Source of the DNA: Mercurialis annua
Taxonomy: Eukaryota > Streptophyta > Magnoliopsida > Malpighiales > Euphorbiaceae
NCBI RefSeq assembly: GCF_937616625.2
Contig: NC_065571.1
Coordinates: 21,712,201 to 21,776,200, forward strand
Reading direction: 5' to 3'
DNA length: 64,000 bases
Shown: positions 1 to 14,200 of the stretch, in pieces
Position numbering within the stretch: the first letter of the stretch is position 1
How the letters are laid out: each line of letters begins with the position of its first letter
The notes under the pieces: model-generated
Seen by the model: the letters and a program-made list of their open reading frames with translations, nothing else
What the model was told of the DNA's origin: nothing
Database searches by the model: none
Program-made: the position numbers and the translations under genes

Positions 1-2271
1 AGGATTTGTTTCGCTTTAAACGTTTGAATTTTTTTCGTAATATTTGAAACGTTTGGCTTAAATCGCTAAAAAGGTGAATTATTTTAAATGTTTTGGCTTA
101 AATCGCTAAAAATGTGAAAAGTTAGGATTTGTTTCGTGACGTTTTAAACGTTTGGCTTAAATCGCTAAAACAATAAAACATTAGGATTTTTTTCCTAACG
201 TTTTCAACGTTTGGCTTAAATCGCTAAAAAGGTGAAACGTTAATATTTTTTCGTATTGTTTTAAAAGTTTGGATTGGTTTCGTAACGTTTTAAACGTTTG
301 GCTTAAATCGCTATAAAGGTGAAATGTTAGGATTTGTTTCGTAATGTTTGTAAATGTTTGGCATAAATCGTTAAAAAGGTGAAACGTTTTGATTTGTTTC
401 GTAATTTTTTAAACGTTTGGCTTAAATCGCTAAAAAGGGAAAACGTTCGGATTTGTTTTGAAACATTTTAAATGTTTGGCTTAAATCATTAAAAAGGCAA
501 AACGTTAGGATTTGTTTCGTTACATTTTAAACGTTTGGCTTAACTCACTAAAAAGGTGGCACGTTAGGATTTTTTTTATAACGTTTTAAATGTTTGGACT
601 GGTTTCATAACGTTTTAAATGTTTGGCTTAAATCACTAATAAGGGGAAACGTATGGATTTGTTTGGTAACATTTGATATCATTTGGCTAAAATTGCTAAA
701 AAGGTGAAACGTTTAGATTTGTTTCATAACGTTTGGTAACGTTTGGCTTAAATCGCTAAAAAGATGAAATGTTTGGATTTGTTTCGTAACGCTTTGAAAT
801 GTTTGGATTGGTTTCGTAACGTTTAAATATATGGATTTGTTTCGTAGCATTTGTAAACATTTGGCTTAAATCGCTAAAAAGGTGAAACGTCTGTTTCGTA
901 ACGTTTTAAACGTTTGGATTTGTTTCGTAACGTTTTAAACTTTTGTCTTAAATTTATAAAAAGGTGAAACGTTTCGATTGGTTTTATAGCGTTTGTAAAC
1001 CTTTGTCTTAAATCGCTAAAAAGGTGAAACGTAAGGATTTTTTTTCGTACCTTTTTAAATGTTTTGATTAGTTTCGTAACGTTTTAAGCGTTTGGCTTAA
1101 ATCTCTAAAAAGGTAAAATATTTGGATTTGTTTGTAACGTTTAGATTGGTTTAGAAACGTTTTAAACGTTTGCCTTTAATCATTAAAAAGGTGAAACGTT
1201 GGATTTATTTCGTAATGTTTGTAAACTTTTGGCTTAAAACGCTAAAAAGGAGAAACGTTTGGATTTTTTGCATAACGTTTTAAACATTTGGATTGGTTTC
1301 GTAAAGTTTTGAACGTTTGGCTTAAATCGCAAAAAAGGTGAAGCATTTGGATTTGTTTCGTAAATTTTTTAACGTTTGGCTTAAATTGCTAAAAAGCAGA
1401 AACATTAGAATTTGTTTTGTAACATTTTAAAAGTTTGGCTTTAATCGCTATTAAGGTGAAACGTTAGAATTTTTTTCGTAACGTTTTAAATGTTTGGATT
1501 CTTTTCGTAACGTTTTAAACATTTGGATTAAATCACAAAAAAGTAAAACCTTTGGATTTGTTTCGAAACGTTTTAAATGTTTGGCTTAAATCGCTAAAAA
1601 GGGGAAACGTTAAGATTTGTTTCGTAGCGTTTTAAACGTTTGGCTTAAATCGCTAAAAAGGTGAAACGTTTGGATTTTTTTGTAACGTTTTGGCTTAAAT
1701 CCCTAAAAAGGTTAAACGTTAAGATTTGTTTGGTAACGTTCTAAACTTTTGGATTGGTTTCGTAACATTTTAAACCTTTGGCTTATATCGCTAAAAAGGT
1801 GAAACGTTTATATTTTTTTGTAACGTTTGTAAATGTTTAGCTTAAATCGCTATAAAGATTAAATGTTTGGATTTGTTTCTTAACGTTTTAGATGTTTGGT
1901 TTAATTTTCTAAAAAGGGGAAACGTTTGGATTTGTTTCGAAACATTTTAAACGTTTGACTTACTTCTCTAAAAAGGGGAAATGTTTGGATTTGTTTCAAA
2001 ATGTTTTAAACTTTGTGATTAAATCACTAAAAATGAGAAACATTAGGATTAGTTTTATAATGTTTCAAACGTTTGGCATAAATCGCTCAAAAGGCGAAAC
2101 GTTAGGATTTGTTTCGTAACGTTTTAAACGTTTGGCTTAAATCGCTAAAAAGGTGAAATGTTTGTATTTGTTTCGTAACGTTTTAAAGATTTGGATTGGT
2201 TTCGTAACGTTTTAAACGTTTGGTTAGATCGCTAAAAAGGTGAAACGTTTGGATTTGTTTCATAATGTTTG
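1..2271. repeat. Tandem satellite array, segment 1 (60/90-bp units)
   Basis: Continuous tandem repeat. The basic unit is about 60 bp made of two half-units of about 30 bp. Half A contains GTTTGGCTTAAATCGCT followed by AAAAAGGTGAAAC. Half B contains GGATTTGTTTCGTAACG followed by TTTTAAAC. Many units carry an extra B-like half (GGATTGGTTTCGTAACG), giving 90-bp units. The B half ends in a near-palindrome, AACGTTT/AAACGTT. Units differ by scattered substitutions, many of them C/T or G/A at CG sites. No coding potential: short ORFs here are repeat read-through. The segment is interrupted at 2272 by a solo LTR. Confidence 0.95.
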
Positions 2272-5242
2272 TGTAATATCAAGTAAAATTTTACATTTTT
2301 TTTATAAATTTCCGGTAGTTTTCTAGTCGTTTCCGGTTTTGAGGTTTGATTCGTGACTAGTTAGAATTTGGGGATACTCGGTTCGGTTTGTGGTTCAACC
2401 AAAAGGGTTGAACCCCACTTTAGAATCGGGTCTCAAAAGAGACCTGATTCAAAAGAAAGGTTTCGTACGAGACCAACAAGTCTCGTACGAGAACCTCGTT
2501 TGTTTGGCCTGGTCTCGTACGAGACAAGGCATTCTCGAACGAGAACCAGGCCAATTTGGCTGGTCTCGTTCGAGACGTGTTTTACCGAGGGAGGGGGCAA
2601 CTTCGTCTTTCATTTTAACCTAATCGACCTACTTAAATACCTAAATTCAACCCTAATCCATTCTCCACATTACAAGCAAACCCTAGCCATCTTTAACATC
2701 CATTTTGATTGAGAAACATTACTGCAATCATCCCTCAAAGTTGATGTTCTGGTAAGCTTCATTATTCATTAAATTTCAATTTTGGTTTATGAACGGCGTT
2801 CCGTATTTTTGATCGTTCTCCTTCGTTTCTAGATCGAAATTGATTCCGTTTGATCCCGGAGATTCTAGACTCGCGTATCTACGTTTTCCTATCTCGTTTT
2901 CGCAAAACGGTACGTAATGGACCTCGTTTCAATCGCCGTACAGTTTCCGTTTTAAGCTTGCAAAACCTATTTCTTGTGGAATTCATTACTGCCGAATTCC
3001 TTTACCTTATTTGGCTATGATTTTGCTATATTAGAGATCATAAATCACTCTTGTATGTTTGGTTGTTATTTGATTAAGCTCGGTTAGGAATCCTTAGCTC
3101 GTTCTTATGATTATACTTCGTCATTCTAGGAACGAATGGTTACTATGATTACCATTATTCCGTTCTTGTCTTGGTTCATGATTATGATTTACTGAAACTA
3201 AATAATTGATTGATTGGGTATTTAAGGTTTGTGAAGATGGTTGTTTGGAAATTGTGATACTTGCTTCATGATTCTGTAACTCGTCCGTGAAGAAGATGAT
3301 GCCTTGGAGGGATTTTGATTTTAAATGAGAGGGGTGGCTAATTGGCATAGTGGTTATCTAAGTAAATTGGTTTAAGCAAATAAATCCTTTAAGTTAACTT
3401 TACCTATCATTTTGATAATAACTAGGATTTCAATTTGATTTGAATATAGTGAACGTTAGCAAATTATTTAATTAATTGAATATAATCACTCGGGCAATTA
3501 TATTAATTCGAATGTCAAAGTAGCTAAATTACAATTTAGCCCCTGAACGTTTTTAAACTTATTTGACTAAGTTGTTGGGTATAACTTTATAGTTCATTTT
3601 AAATTATAATAATTATATTAGTTTTCAAATATCAAAGTGGCTAAATTACAATTTAGCCCCTGATCGTTTTTATAACTTATTTAAGTAAGTTTTTGATTAG
3701 TAGCTTTACATTTTGTTTTTATTTATAAACAAAAGTAATTAATTTGATTTCGATTATCAAATTGGCTAAAGTACAGTTTAGCCCCTAAAATGGCTAAAGT
3801 ACAGTTTAGACCCTAAACATTTTTAAATTTAAAATGGTTAAGTTTTGTTTGTAACTTGGGTTACTTGAAAATGAAGTTATTGAGTTCGGCTTTTAATGTG
3901 GATTATTATTTTATCAAAATTAATTTATAAATATAAATTCGGGTTTGTATTCGATAAACGTTTCGAGTCGGGTTAGACTTGAGTCACCCGACAAGTGAGA
4001 TTAGCTTGGTAGTTATTGGTAACTCGGCTAGCCCACTATTTGGAAATTATTTTTATTTAAAGATTTTTAAATAATAATTGTAAATTGGATTATTAAGCGA
4101 GAACTCAATAAACTTGTATTAATTGGGCTTTATTACCTATTGGGTATTTTTGTGTTGTTCTGGATTGTTTTATCCCGATGTTTTATTTGAGCTAGTCCTA
4201 TGTGGTGTCTAGTACTCTCTAGAGTTAGGGTCTGTTTTTAATAATTATTTTATTTGTCTAGACCCGTCTACTGTTCGTGCTTCAGAGGCGAACCAGGGTT
4301 AGTTGCTTGCCGGTTATCACGTGGATTAGCAAGCAGTGAGTTTGTACTTATTATTTACCGCTTTATTAAGTAAATTGTTATTTTAGTATTAAATATATAT
4401 ATTGTACGTATATTTCAAACTGTTTTTATATTATGGCTCTTAGTTGGTACATGCTACCTAATGGGCATCAATAGGACTGCGTGCGCACCGGTAATGATCT
4501 GAGTAAGGTATTGTGTAAATGTGGTAACTCGGTGTGAGCATAGCTCTCGGGACCAAATAGAGTAACTCGGTGTAGCACAGCTCTCGGGACTCTACATATG
4601 GTAAAAGTGTGGTCAGTGGTAACTCGGTGTAGCTCAGTTCTCGGAACCAGGCCTATTGGATTATGTCATTATTTAGAATTGTAAATTAGGGTTCCAACTA
4701 ATATTCGTAATATCGTTATTAAATGTTTTAAATGGTTTTAAAGGTTTTCCACTTGATAAATATAAATAGTGGTATAAACTCATCTCAGTATATCTAACCC
4801 CGTTGTTTTCCCAATTTTTCTAAGGGTTATGATCTTAGAGAGTCTTGTGATCTCCGTATTTACTTTTCCTCGGAGGTTCCATTTATTTTAGTAGAACTAT
4901 CAAACTGTTTTATTCTTAGACCGCAGTAGTTGACTAGACGTCTTTATTTTTATTATAGTTGTTTGTCGGATTGGTCCGACTGGATATATTGCTTTGGCAT
5001 GTTACATTATTTACGTTGGTTTATGCTATGTCTATTTTAGACTCAGAATTGGATAAGCATGTTATATTAACTGTTGAATATTATAACTGCTAGAATTAGG
5101 CTGATGTCTCGGTTGCCCCCGAGCATTGGTTTTCTGCAGGTTTAATTGAATTGTATGATATAAGAAAGGCTAGCTACAGGTGTTGGTACTACATTACTCA
5201 TATCCTAGCGCCGGTCACGATTCATGAAAATGGGTCGTGACA
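2272..5242 (+). mobile_element. Solo LTR 'A' (family 1, Ty3/gypsy, Tekay/Del-like)
   Basis: The LTR begins TGTAATATC and ends GGGTCGTGACA. It is flanked by a perfect 5-bp target-site duplication, GTTTG, at 2267-2271 and 5243-5247, and the satellite resumes in phase on the far side. Its 2971 bp match the long LTRs elsewhere in the window, and no internal region follows, so this is a solo LTR left by LTR-LTR recombination. Landmarks in order: palindrome cluster 2429-2576; GTAAG donor-like site 2752; G-box hairpin 4305-4334; TATA-like run near 4390-4405; short hairpin 4457-4475; hairpin array about 4530-4655; branch/acceptor-like site 4794-4824; GACCGCAGTAGT 4918-4930. Confidence 0.93.
2429..2576. 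repeat. Palindrome cluster in LTR A (GTCTCGTACGAGAC type)
   Basis: Six inverted repeats lie close together, all variants of GTCTCGTACGAGAC. The first, at 2429-2444, is GGTCTC-aaaa-GAGACC extended by AATC/GATT. The others are near 2459, 2480, 2511, 2531 and 2562. They precede the GTAAG donor-like site at 2752. They could be dimeric factor sites or RNA hairpins; the sequence alone does not decide. Confidence 0.8.
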
Positions 5243-8200
5243 GTTTGCAAACGTCTGGCTTAAATTGCTAAAAAGGTGAAATGTTTGGATATGTTTCATA
5301 AAGTTCTAAAGGTTTGGATTAGTTCCGTAACGTTTTAATCGTTTGGTTAAATCGCTAAAAAGGAGAAACGTTTGTATTTGTTTTGCAACGTTTGTAAACG
5401 TTTGGCTTAAATCTCTAAAAAGGAGAAACGTTTGGATTTTTTCGTAAAGTTGTAACGTTTGGATTTATTTCGAAACGTTTTAAATGTTTGCTTAAATAAC
5501 TAAAAAGTGGAAACGTTTGGATTTGTTTCGTAATAAATTAAACTTTTGGCTTAAATCGCTGAAAAGGTGAAATGTTTGGATTTATTTTGTAAGATTTTAA
5601 ACGTTTTGGCTTAAATCGTTGAAAAAGGGAAACGTTTTATACTTTTGGCTCGAATCGCTAAAAAGGTGAAACGTTAGGATTTGTTTTGTAACGTTTTAAA
5701 CGTTTGGATTTGTGTCGTAACGTTTTAAACGTTTGGCTTAAATTGCTTAAAAGGTGAAACGTTAGGATTTGTTTCGTAAAGTTTTAAACGTTTGGCTTAA
5801 TTCGCTAAAAAGGTGAAATGTTAGGATTTGTTTGGTAACGATTTAAACGACTGGCTTAAATTGCTAGAAAGGTTAAACGTTTGGATTTGTTCCGAAATGT
5901 TTTAAACGTTTGGCTTAAATCGCTAAAATAGTGAAACCTTAGGATTTGTTTCATAACATTATAAAAGTTTTACTTAAATCGATAAAAAGGTGGAAAGTTA
6001 GAATTTGTTTCGTAACGTTTTCAACGTTTGGCTTAAATCGCTAAAAAGGTGAAACGTTAGGATTTTTTTCGTAACGTTTTAAACGTTTGGATTTGTTTCG
6101 TTACTTTTTAAAAGTTTGGCTTAAATTGCCATAAAGGGGAAACATTTGGATTTGTTTCGAAACGTTTTAAACGTTTGGCTTAAATCGCTAAAAAGGGGAA
6201 ACGTTAGGATTTGTTTCGTAACGTTTGGTTTAAATCGCTAAAAAGGTGAAACGTTAGGATTTTTTTCGTAATGTTTCAAACGTTTGGCTTAAATCACTAA
6301 AAAGGTTAAACGTCAGGATTTGTTTCGTAACGTTTTAAACTTTTGGATTGGTTTCGTAACGTTTTAAAAGTTTGGCTTAAATCGCTAAAAAGGTTAAACG
6401 TTTATATTTGTTACGTAACATTTGTAAAAGTTTGGCTTAAATCGCTAAAAAGGTTAAACGTTTATATTTGTTACGTAACATTTGTAAATGTTTGGCTTAA
6501 ATCGCTGAAAAAATTAAATGTTTGGATTTGTTTCTAAACGTTTTAAACGTTTGGCTTAATTCGCTAAATAGGGGAACGCTTGGATTTGTTTCGAAACATT
6601 TTAAACGTTTGACTTAAATATCTAAAAAGTGGAAATGTTTGGATTTGTTTCAAATTGTTTTAAACATTTGGCTTCAATCGTATAAAGGAGAAACATTAGG
6701 ATTTGTTTCATAACGTTTTAAATGTTTGGCTTAAATCGCTAAAAAGACGAAACATTCAGATTTGTTTCGCAACGTTTCAAACGTTTGTCTTTAATTGCTA
6801 AAAAGGTGAAATGTTTGGATTTGTTTCGTAACGTTTTAAATGTTTGGATTGGTTTAGGTTAGATCGCTAAAAAGGTGAAACGTTTGGATTTGTTTCATAA
6901 CGTTTGTAAACATTTGCCTTAAATTGCTAAAAAGGTGAAATGTTTGGATTTAATTCATAACGTTTTAAACGTTTTCATTGGTTTCCTAATGTTTTAAATG
7001 TTTGGTTAAATCGCTAAAAAGGTGAATCGTTTGGATTTGTTTGGCAACATTTGTAAACGTTTGGCTTAAATCTCTAAAAAGGAAAAACGTTTGGATTTGT
7101 TTCCGTAACGTTGTAACATTTGGATTAGTTTCGTAAAGTTTTAAACGTTTCGCTTAGATCGATAAAAAGGTGAAATGTTAAGATTTATTTTGTAACGATT
7201 TAAACAATTGGCATAAATTGTTAAGAAGGTTAAACGTTTGGATTTGTTCTGAAATGTTTTAAACGTTTGGCTTAAATCGCTAAAACAGTGAAACGTTAGG
7301 ATTTGTTTCGTAACTTTTTTAAACGTTTTGCTTAAATCGATTAAAAGGTGAAATGTTAGGATTTGTTTCGTAACGTTTTAAACGTTTGGCTTAAATTGCT
7401 AAAAAAGTGAAACGTTAGGATTTTTGTCGTAACGTTTTCAACATTTGGCTTAAATCACTTAAAATGTGAAACGTTAGGATTTATTCATAAAGTATTAAAC
7501 GTTTGGATTGGTTTCGTAACTTTTTAAACGTTTGGCTTAAATTGCTATAAAGGTGAAACGTTTGGATTTGTTTCGTAACGTCTGTAAACGTTTAGCTTAA
7601 ATTGCTAAAAAGGTGAAATTTTTGGATTTGTTTTTACGTTTTAAACGTTTGGCTTAAATCGCTAACAAGGTGACACATTTGTATGTGTTTCATAACGTTT
7701 TAAACGTTTGGATTGGTTAAGTAACGTTTTAAATGATTGACATAAATGACTATTAAGGTGAAATGTTTGGATTTGTTTCGTAATGTTTGCAATCGTTTGG
7801 CTTCAATCGCTAAAAAGGTGAAACATTTGGATTTGTTTCGTGACGTTATAAACGTTTGGATTGGTTATGTAACGTATTAAATGTTTGGCTTAAATTTCTA
7901 ATAAGATGAAATGTTTGGATTTGTTACGTAATTATTGTAATCGTTTGGCTTAAATCGCTAAAAAGGTGAAATGTTTGGATTTGTTTCGTAACGTTTCAAT
8001 CATTTGGATTGGTTTCATGAGATTTTAAACGTTTGGTTAAATCGCTAAAAAGGTGAAACGTTTGGATTTGTTTCATAACGTTTGTAAACATTTGGCTTAA
8101 ATCTCTAAAAAGGAGAAACGTTTGAATTTTTTTCGTAACGTTTTTTTAAAATGTTTGGATTGGTTTCATAACGTTTCAAACGTTTGGCTTCAATCATTAA

Positions 8201-11200
8201 AAAGGTGAAACGTCTGGATTTGTTTCGTAACTTTTTAAATGTTATTGCTTAAATAGCTAAAAAGGTGAAACGTTACCATTTGTTTCGAAATATTTTAAAG
8301 GTTTGGCTAAAATTGCTAAAAAGGGGAAACGTCGGGATTTGTTTTGTAATGTTTTAAATGTTTGGCTAAACTCATTAAAAAGGCAAAACGTTAGGATTTA
8401 TTTCGTTATGTTTTAAACGTTTGGCTTAAATCATTAAAAAGGTGAAACGTTAGGATTTGTTTCGTAACGTTTTAAATGTTTGGCTTTAATGGCTAAAAGG
8501 TGAAATATTAGGATTTGTTTCGTAATGTTTTAAACGTTTAGATTGGTTTGGCAACGTTTTACAACATTTTGGCATAAAATGCTAAAAAGGTGAAACATTT
8601 GGATTTGTTTCGTGACATTTGTAAACGTTTCGCTAAAATCTCTCAAAAGGTGAAACTTTGGATTTGTTTCATAATGTTTGTAAACTTTTGGCTTAAATCG
8701 CTAAAAAGAACAAAAGTTTAGATTTTTTCGTAACAGTTTAAACGTTTGGATTGGTTTTGTAACGTTTTAAACGTTTGGCTTAAATCGCTAAAAAGGTGAA
8801 ACGTTTGGATTTGTTTCGTAACATTTTAAACGTTTGACTTAAATCGTTAAAAAACTGAAACGTTAGGATTTGTTTCGTAACATTTTGGCTTAAATCACTA
8901 AAAAGGTGAAACATTAGGATTTTTTTCCTGACGTTTTAAACATGTGTATTGGTTTCATAACATTTTAAACGTTTGGCTTAAATCGCTAAAAAGGGAAACG
9001 TTTGGATTTGTTTCGTAATGTTTGTAAACGTTTATCATAAATCGCTATAAAGCTGAAACGTTTGGATTTAATTCGTAATGTTTTAAACGTTTGGCTTAAA
9101 TCGTAAAAAAGGTGAAACGTTTGACTTTGTTTCATAATGTTTTAAACGTTTGGATTGGCTACGTAACATTTTAAATGTTTGGCTTAAATTGCTAAAAAGG
9201 TGAAATGTTTGGATTTATTTCATAACGTTTGTTAACTTTTGGATCAAATAAATAAAAAGGCGATACGTTTGCATTTGTTTCATAACGTTTTAAATGTTTG
9301 TATGGGTTTTATAACGTTTTAAACGTTTGGATTAAATCCTTAAAAAGGTAAACGTTTGGATTTGTTTCGTAACGTTTTAAATGTTTGGATTGGTTTCGTA
9401 ACGTTTTAAACGTTTGGCTTAAATTGATAAAAGGGAGAAATGTTTGGATTTGTTTCTTAATGTTTGTAAACCTTTGGCTTAAATCGCTAAAAAGGTGAAA
9501 CGTTTGAATTTTTTTCGTAAGTTTTTAAACCTTTGAATTGGTTTCATAACGTTTTAAACGCTTGGCTTAAATCTCTAAAAAGGTGAAACGTTTGGATTTT
9601 TTTTGTAATGTTTTAAACGTTTGAATTGGATTATTAAACGGTTTAAACGTTTGGCTAAAATCGCTGAAAAGGTGAAACATTTGGATTTGTTTCATAATGT
9701 ATGCAAACTTTAGGCTAAAATCGCAAAAAAGGAAAAATATTTGGATTTTTTGGTAACGTTTTAAACGTTTGGATTGGTTTCGTTACATTTAAAACATTTG
9801 GCTAAAATCGCTAAAAAGGGGAAACGTTTGGATTTGTTTCGTAACTTTTTAAACGTTACTTAAATCGCTAAAAACTTGAAAAGTTAGGACTTATTTCGTA
9901 ACGTTTTACACTTTTAGCTTAAATCGCTAAAAAGGTGAAACGTTAGGATTTGCTTCGTAATGTTTTAAATGTTTGGATTGGTTTTATAACGTTTAAACGT
10001 TGGATTAAATCACTAAAAAGGTGAAACGTTTTAAATGTTTGGCTTAATTCGCTAAAAAGGGAAAATGTTAGGATTTGTTTCGTAACGTTTTTAAACTTTT
10101 GGATTGGTTTCAAAACGTTTTAAACATTTGGTTTAAATCAATAAAAAGGTGAATAGTTTGGATTTGTTTCGTAACGTTTGTGAACGTTTCGCTTAAATCG
10201 CTAAAAAGGTGAAATGTTTGGATTTAATTCGCTAAAAAGGGGAAACTTTTGGATTTACTTCGAAATATTTTAAACGTTTGGCTTCAATCACTAAAAAGGG
10301 GACACGTTTGGATTTGTTTCAAAATGTTTTAAATGTTTGTCTTAAATCGCTAAAAAGGAGAAACGTTAGGATTTGTTTCATAACGTTTTAAAAGTTTGGC
10401 TTAAATCCTTTAAAAGGCGAAACGTTAGGATTTATTTCGTAACGTTTTAAATGTTTGGCTTAAATCGCTAAAAAGGGAAACGTTTGGATTTGTTTCGTAA
10501 CGTTTTGAACGTTTGGATTGGTTTCGTAATGTTTTAAACGTTTTGGTTATATCACTAAAAAGGTGAAACCTTCGGATTTGTTTCGTAGCGTTTGTAAACG
10601 TTTGGCTTAAATCGCTTAAAAGGTGAAACATTTGAATTTGTTTCATTACGTTTTTAACATTTGGATTGGTTTCGTAACGTTTTAAATGTTTGGTTAAATC
10701 GCTAAAAGGGTGAAACATTTGGATTTGTTTCATAACGTGTGTAAATGTTTGTCTTAAATCTCTAAAATGGAGAAATTTTTGGATTTGTTTCGTAACGTTT
10801 CAACGTTTGGCTTAAATCTCTAAAACGGTGAAACGTTTGGATTTGTTTCGTAAGTTTTGAAATGTTCGGCTTAAATCGCTAAAAAGGTGAAACATTAGCA
10901 TTTGTTTCATAACGATTTAAACGTTTGGCTTCAATAACTAAAAAAGAGAATCGTTTGCATTTGTTTCGAAACGTTTTAAACGTTTGGCTTAAATTGCTAA
11001 AAAGGGAAAACGTTAGGATTTTTTTGGTAACGTTTTAAATGTTTTGCTTAAATCATTATAATGGCGAAACGTTAGGATTTGTTTCGTTACGTTTTAAACG
11101 TTTGGAATAAAAAATTAAAAAGGTGGAACGTTAGGATTTGTTTCGTAAAGTTTTAATCGTTTGGCGTAAATCGCTAAAAAGGTGAAATGTTTAGATTTAT

Positions 11201-14200
11201 TTCGTAACGTTTCAAACGTTTGGATTGGTTTCATGACGATTAAACGTTTGGTTAAATTGCTAATAAGGCGTAATGTTTGTATTTATTTCGTAACGTTTAT
11301 AAACGTTTGCCCTAAATCTCTAAAAAGGAGAAACATTTGGATTTTTCGTAATGTTTAAAAGTTTGGATTGGTTTCGTAACGTTTCAAACGTTTGGCTTAA
11401 ATCCGTAAAAAGGAGAAGCGTTTGGATTTGTTTTGTAACGTGTGTAAACGTTTGTCTTAAATCTCTAAAAAGGAGAAATGTTTGGATTTGTTTTGTAATG
11501 TTTTAACGTTTGGCTTAAATTGCTAAAAGGATGAAACGTTTGGATTTGTTTCGTAACTTTTTAAATGTTCGGCTTAAATCGCTTAAAAGGTGAAATGTTG
11601 GCATTTGTTTCATAACGATTTAAACGTTTGGCTTCAATCGCTAATAAGGTGAAACGTTTGAATTTGTTTCGAAACGTTTAAAACGTTTTCCTTAAATTGC
11701 TAAAAAGGGAAAACGTTAGGATTTGTTTTGTAACGTTTTAAATGTTTTGCTTAAATCATTAAAATGGCGAAACGTTAGGATTTGTTTCGTTACATTTTAA
11801 ATGTTTGGTATAAAAAATAAAAAAGGTGAAACGTTAGGATTTGTTTCGTAAAGTTTTAAACGTTTGGATTGGTTTCGTAACGTTTTAAACGTTAGGCTTA
11901 TATCGCTAAAAAGCAGAAAGGTTTGGATTTTTTTCGTAATTTTTTAAACGTTTGGCTTAAATTGCTAAAAAGATGAAACGTTTGGCTTTGTTTCTTAACA
12001 TTTGTAATAGTTTCGCTTAAATCGCTAAAAAGTCTAAACGTTTGGATTTGTTTCGTAACGTTTGTTAATGTTTGGCTTTAATGGCTAAAAAGGTGAAAAT
12101 TTAGGATTTGTTTCCTAACGTTTGGATTGGTTTAGTAACGTTTTAAATGTTTGGCTTATTCGCTAAAAAGGGGAAACGTTTGGATTTTTTCGAAATGTCT
12201 GTAAACATTTGGCTTAAAACGCTAAAAAGGTGAAACATTTGGATTTGTTTTGTAATGTTTGTAAATTTTTAGCGTAAATCGCTAAAAAGGACAAATGTTT
12301 GGCTTAAAACGCTAAAAAGGTGACACATTTTGATTTTTTTTCGTAACGTTTTAAACGTTTGGATTAGTTTCGTAACGTTTTAAACGTTTGACTTAAATCG
12401 ATAAAAAGGTGAAATGTTTCGATTTGTTTTGTAACTTTTTAAACGTTTGGCTTAAATTGCTAAAAAGATGAAACGTTAGGATTGCTTTCCTAACGTTTTA
12501 AACGTTTGGTTTAAATCGCTAAAAAGGTGAAACGTTAGAATTTTTTTCGTAATGTTTTAATCATTTGGATTGGTTTCGTAGGGTTTTAAACGTTTGGCTT
12601 AAATCAGTAAAAAGGTGAAACATTAGGATTTGTTTCGTAATGTTTTGAACTTTTGGATTGGTTTATTAACGTTTTCAATATTTTGGTTAAATACTTAAAA
12701 AGGTGAAACGTTTGCATTTCTTTCGCAACGTTTGTAAACGTTTGGCTTAAATTGCTGAAAAGTTGAAATGTTTGGATTTGTTTCGTAACGTTTTAAACGT
12801 TTCGCTTAATTCGATAAAAAGGGGAAACGTTTGGATTTGTTTCGAAATGTTTTATACGTTTGGCATAAATCACTAAAAAGGAGAAACATTAGGATTTGTG
12901 TTGTAACGTTTTAATCGTTTGGCTTAAATCGTTAAAAAGGCAAAACGTAAGGATTTGTTTCATAACGTTTTAAACGTTTCGTTTAAATCATTAAAAAGGT
13001 GAAACGTTTGGATTTGTTTCGTAACATTTTAAACGTTTGGATTGGTTTCATAACGTTTTAAACGTTTGGGTTAAATCGCTAAAAAGGTAAAACGTTTGGA
13101 TTTTTTTTGAATCGTTTGTAAACGTTTGGCTTAAATCGCTAAAATGGTGAAACATTTGGATTTGTTTCGTAATTTCTGTAAACATTTGGCTTAAATCACT
13201 AAAAAGATGAAACATTTGGATTTGTTTTGTAATGTTTGAAAACTTCTGGTTTACATCGCTAAAAAGGACAAACATTTGGCTTAAATCGCTAAAAAGGTGA
13301 AAAGTTTGGATTTTTTTGTAACGTTTTAAACGTTTGGATTGGTTTCGCGACGTTTTAAACTTTTGGCTTAAATTGCTGAAAAGTTGAGATGTTTGTATTT
13401 GTTTCGTAACGTTTTAAACGTTTGGCTTAATTTGATAAAAAGGGGAAACATTTGGATTTGTTTCGAAATGTTTTAAACGTTTGGCATAAATCACAAAAAA
13501 TGAGAAACATTAGGATTTGTTTTGTAATGTTTTAAACATTTGGCTTAAATCGTTAAAAAGGCAAAACGTTAGAATTTGTTTCATAACGTTTTAAACGTTT
13601 CGTTTAAATCATTAAAAAGGTGAAACGTTTGGATTTGTTTCGTAACGTTTTAAACGTTTGGATTGGTTTCATAACGTTTTAAACGTTTGGGTTAAATCGC
13701 TAAAAAGGTAAAACGTTTGGATTTTTTTGAATCGTTTGTAAACGTTTGGCTTAAATCGCTAAAATGGTGAAACGTTTGGATTTGTTTCGTTATGTCAATA
13801 AACGTTTGGCTTAAATCGGTAAAAAGATGAAACATTTGGATTTGTTTTGTAATGTTTGTAAACTTCTGGCTTAAATCGCTAAAAGGGACAAACATTTGGC
13901 TTAAATCGCTAAAAAGGTGAAAAGTTTGGAGTTTTTGTGGAACGTTTTAAACGTTTGGATTGGTTTCGTAACGTTTTAAACTTTTGGCTTAAATCGCTAA
14001 TAAGGCGAAATGTTTCGATTTGTTTTGTAACGTTTTAAACGTTTGGCTTAAATCGCTAAAAAGTTGAAACGTTAGCATTTATTTCATAACGTTTTAAATC
14101 GCTAAAAAGGTGAAACGTTAGGATTTGTTTTGTAATGTTTTAAACATTTGGATTGGTTTCGTAACGTTTTAAACGTTTGGCTTAAATCACTAAAAAGGTT

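Noticed and set aside
2752..4824. Host gene with an intron in solo LTR A, suggested by donor and acceptor signals
   Set aside because: Ends, target-site duplication and related LTRs show it is a transposon LTR; the splice-like signals are reported as a property of the LTR family.
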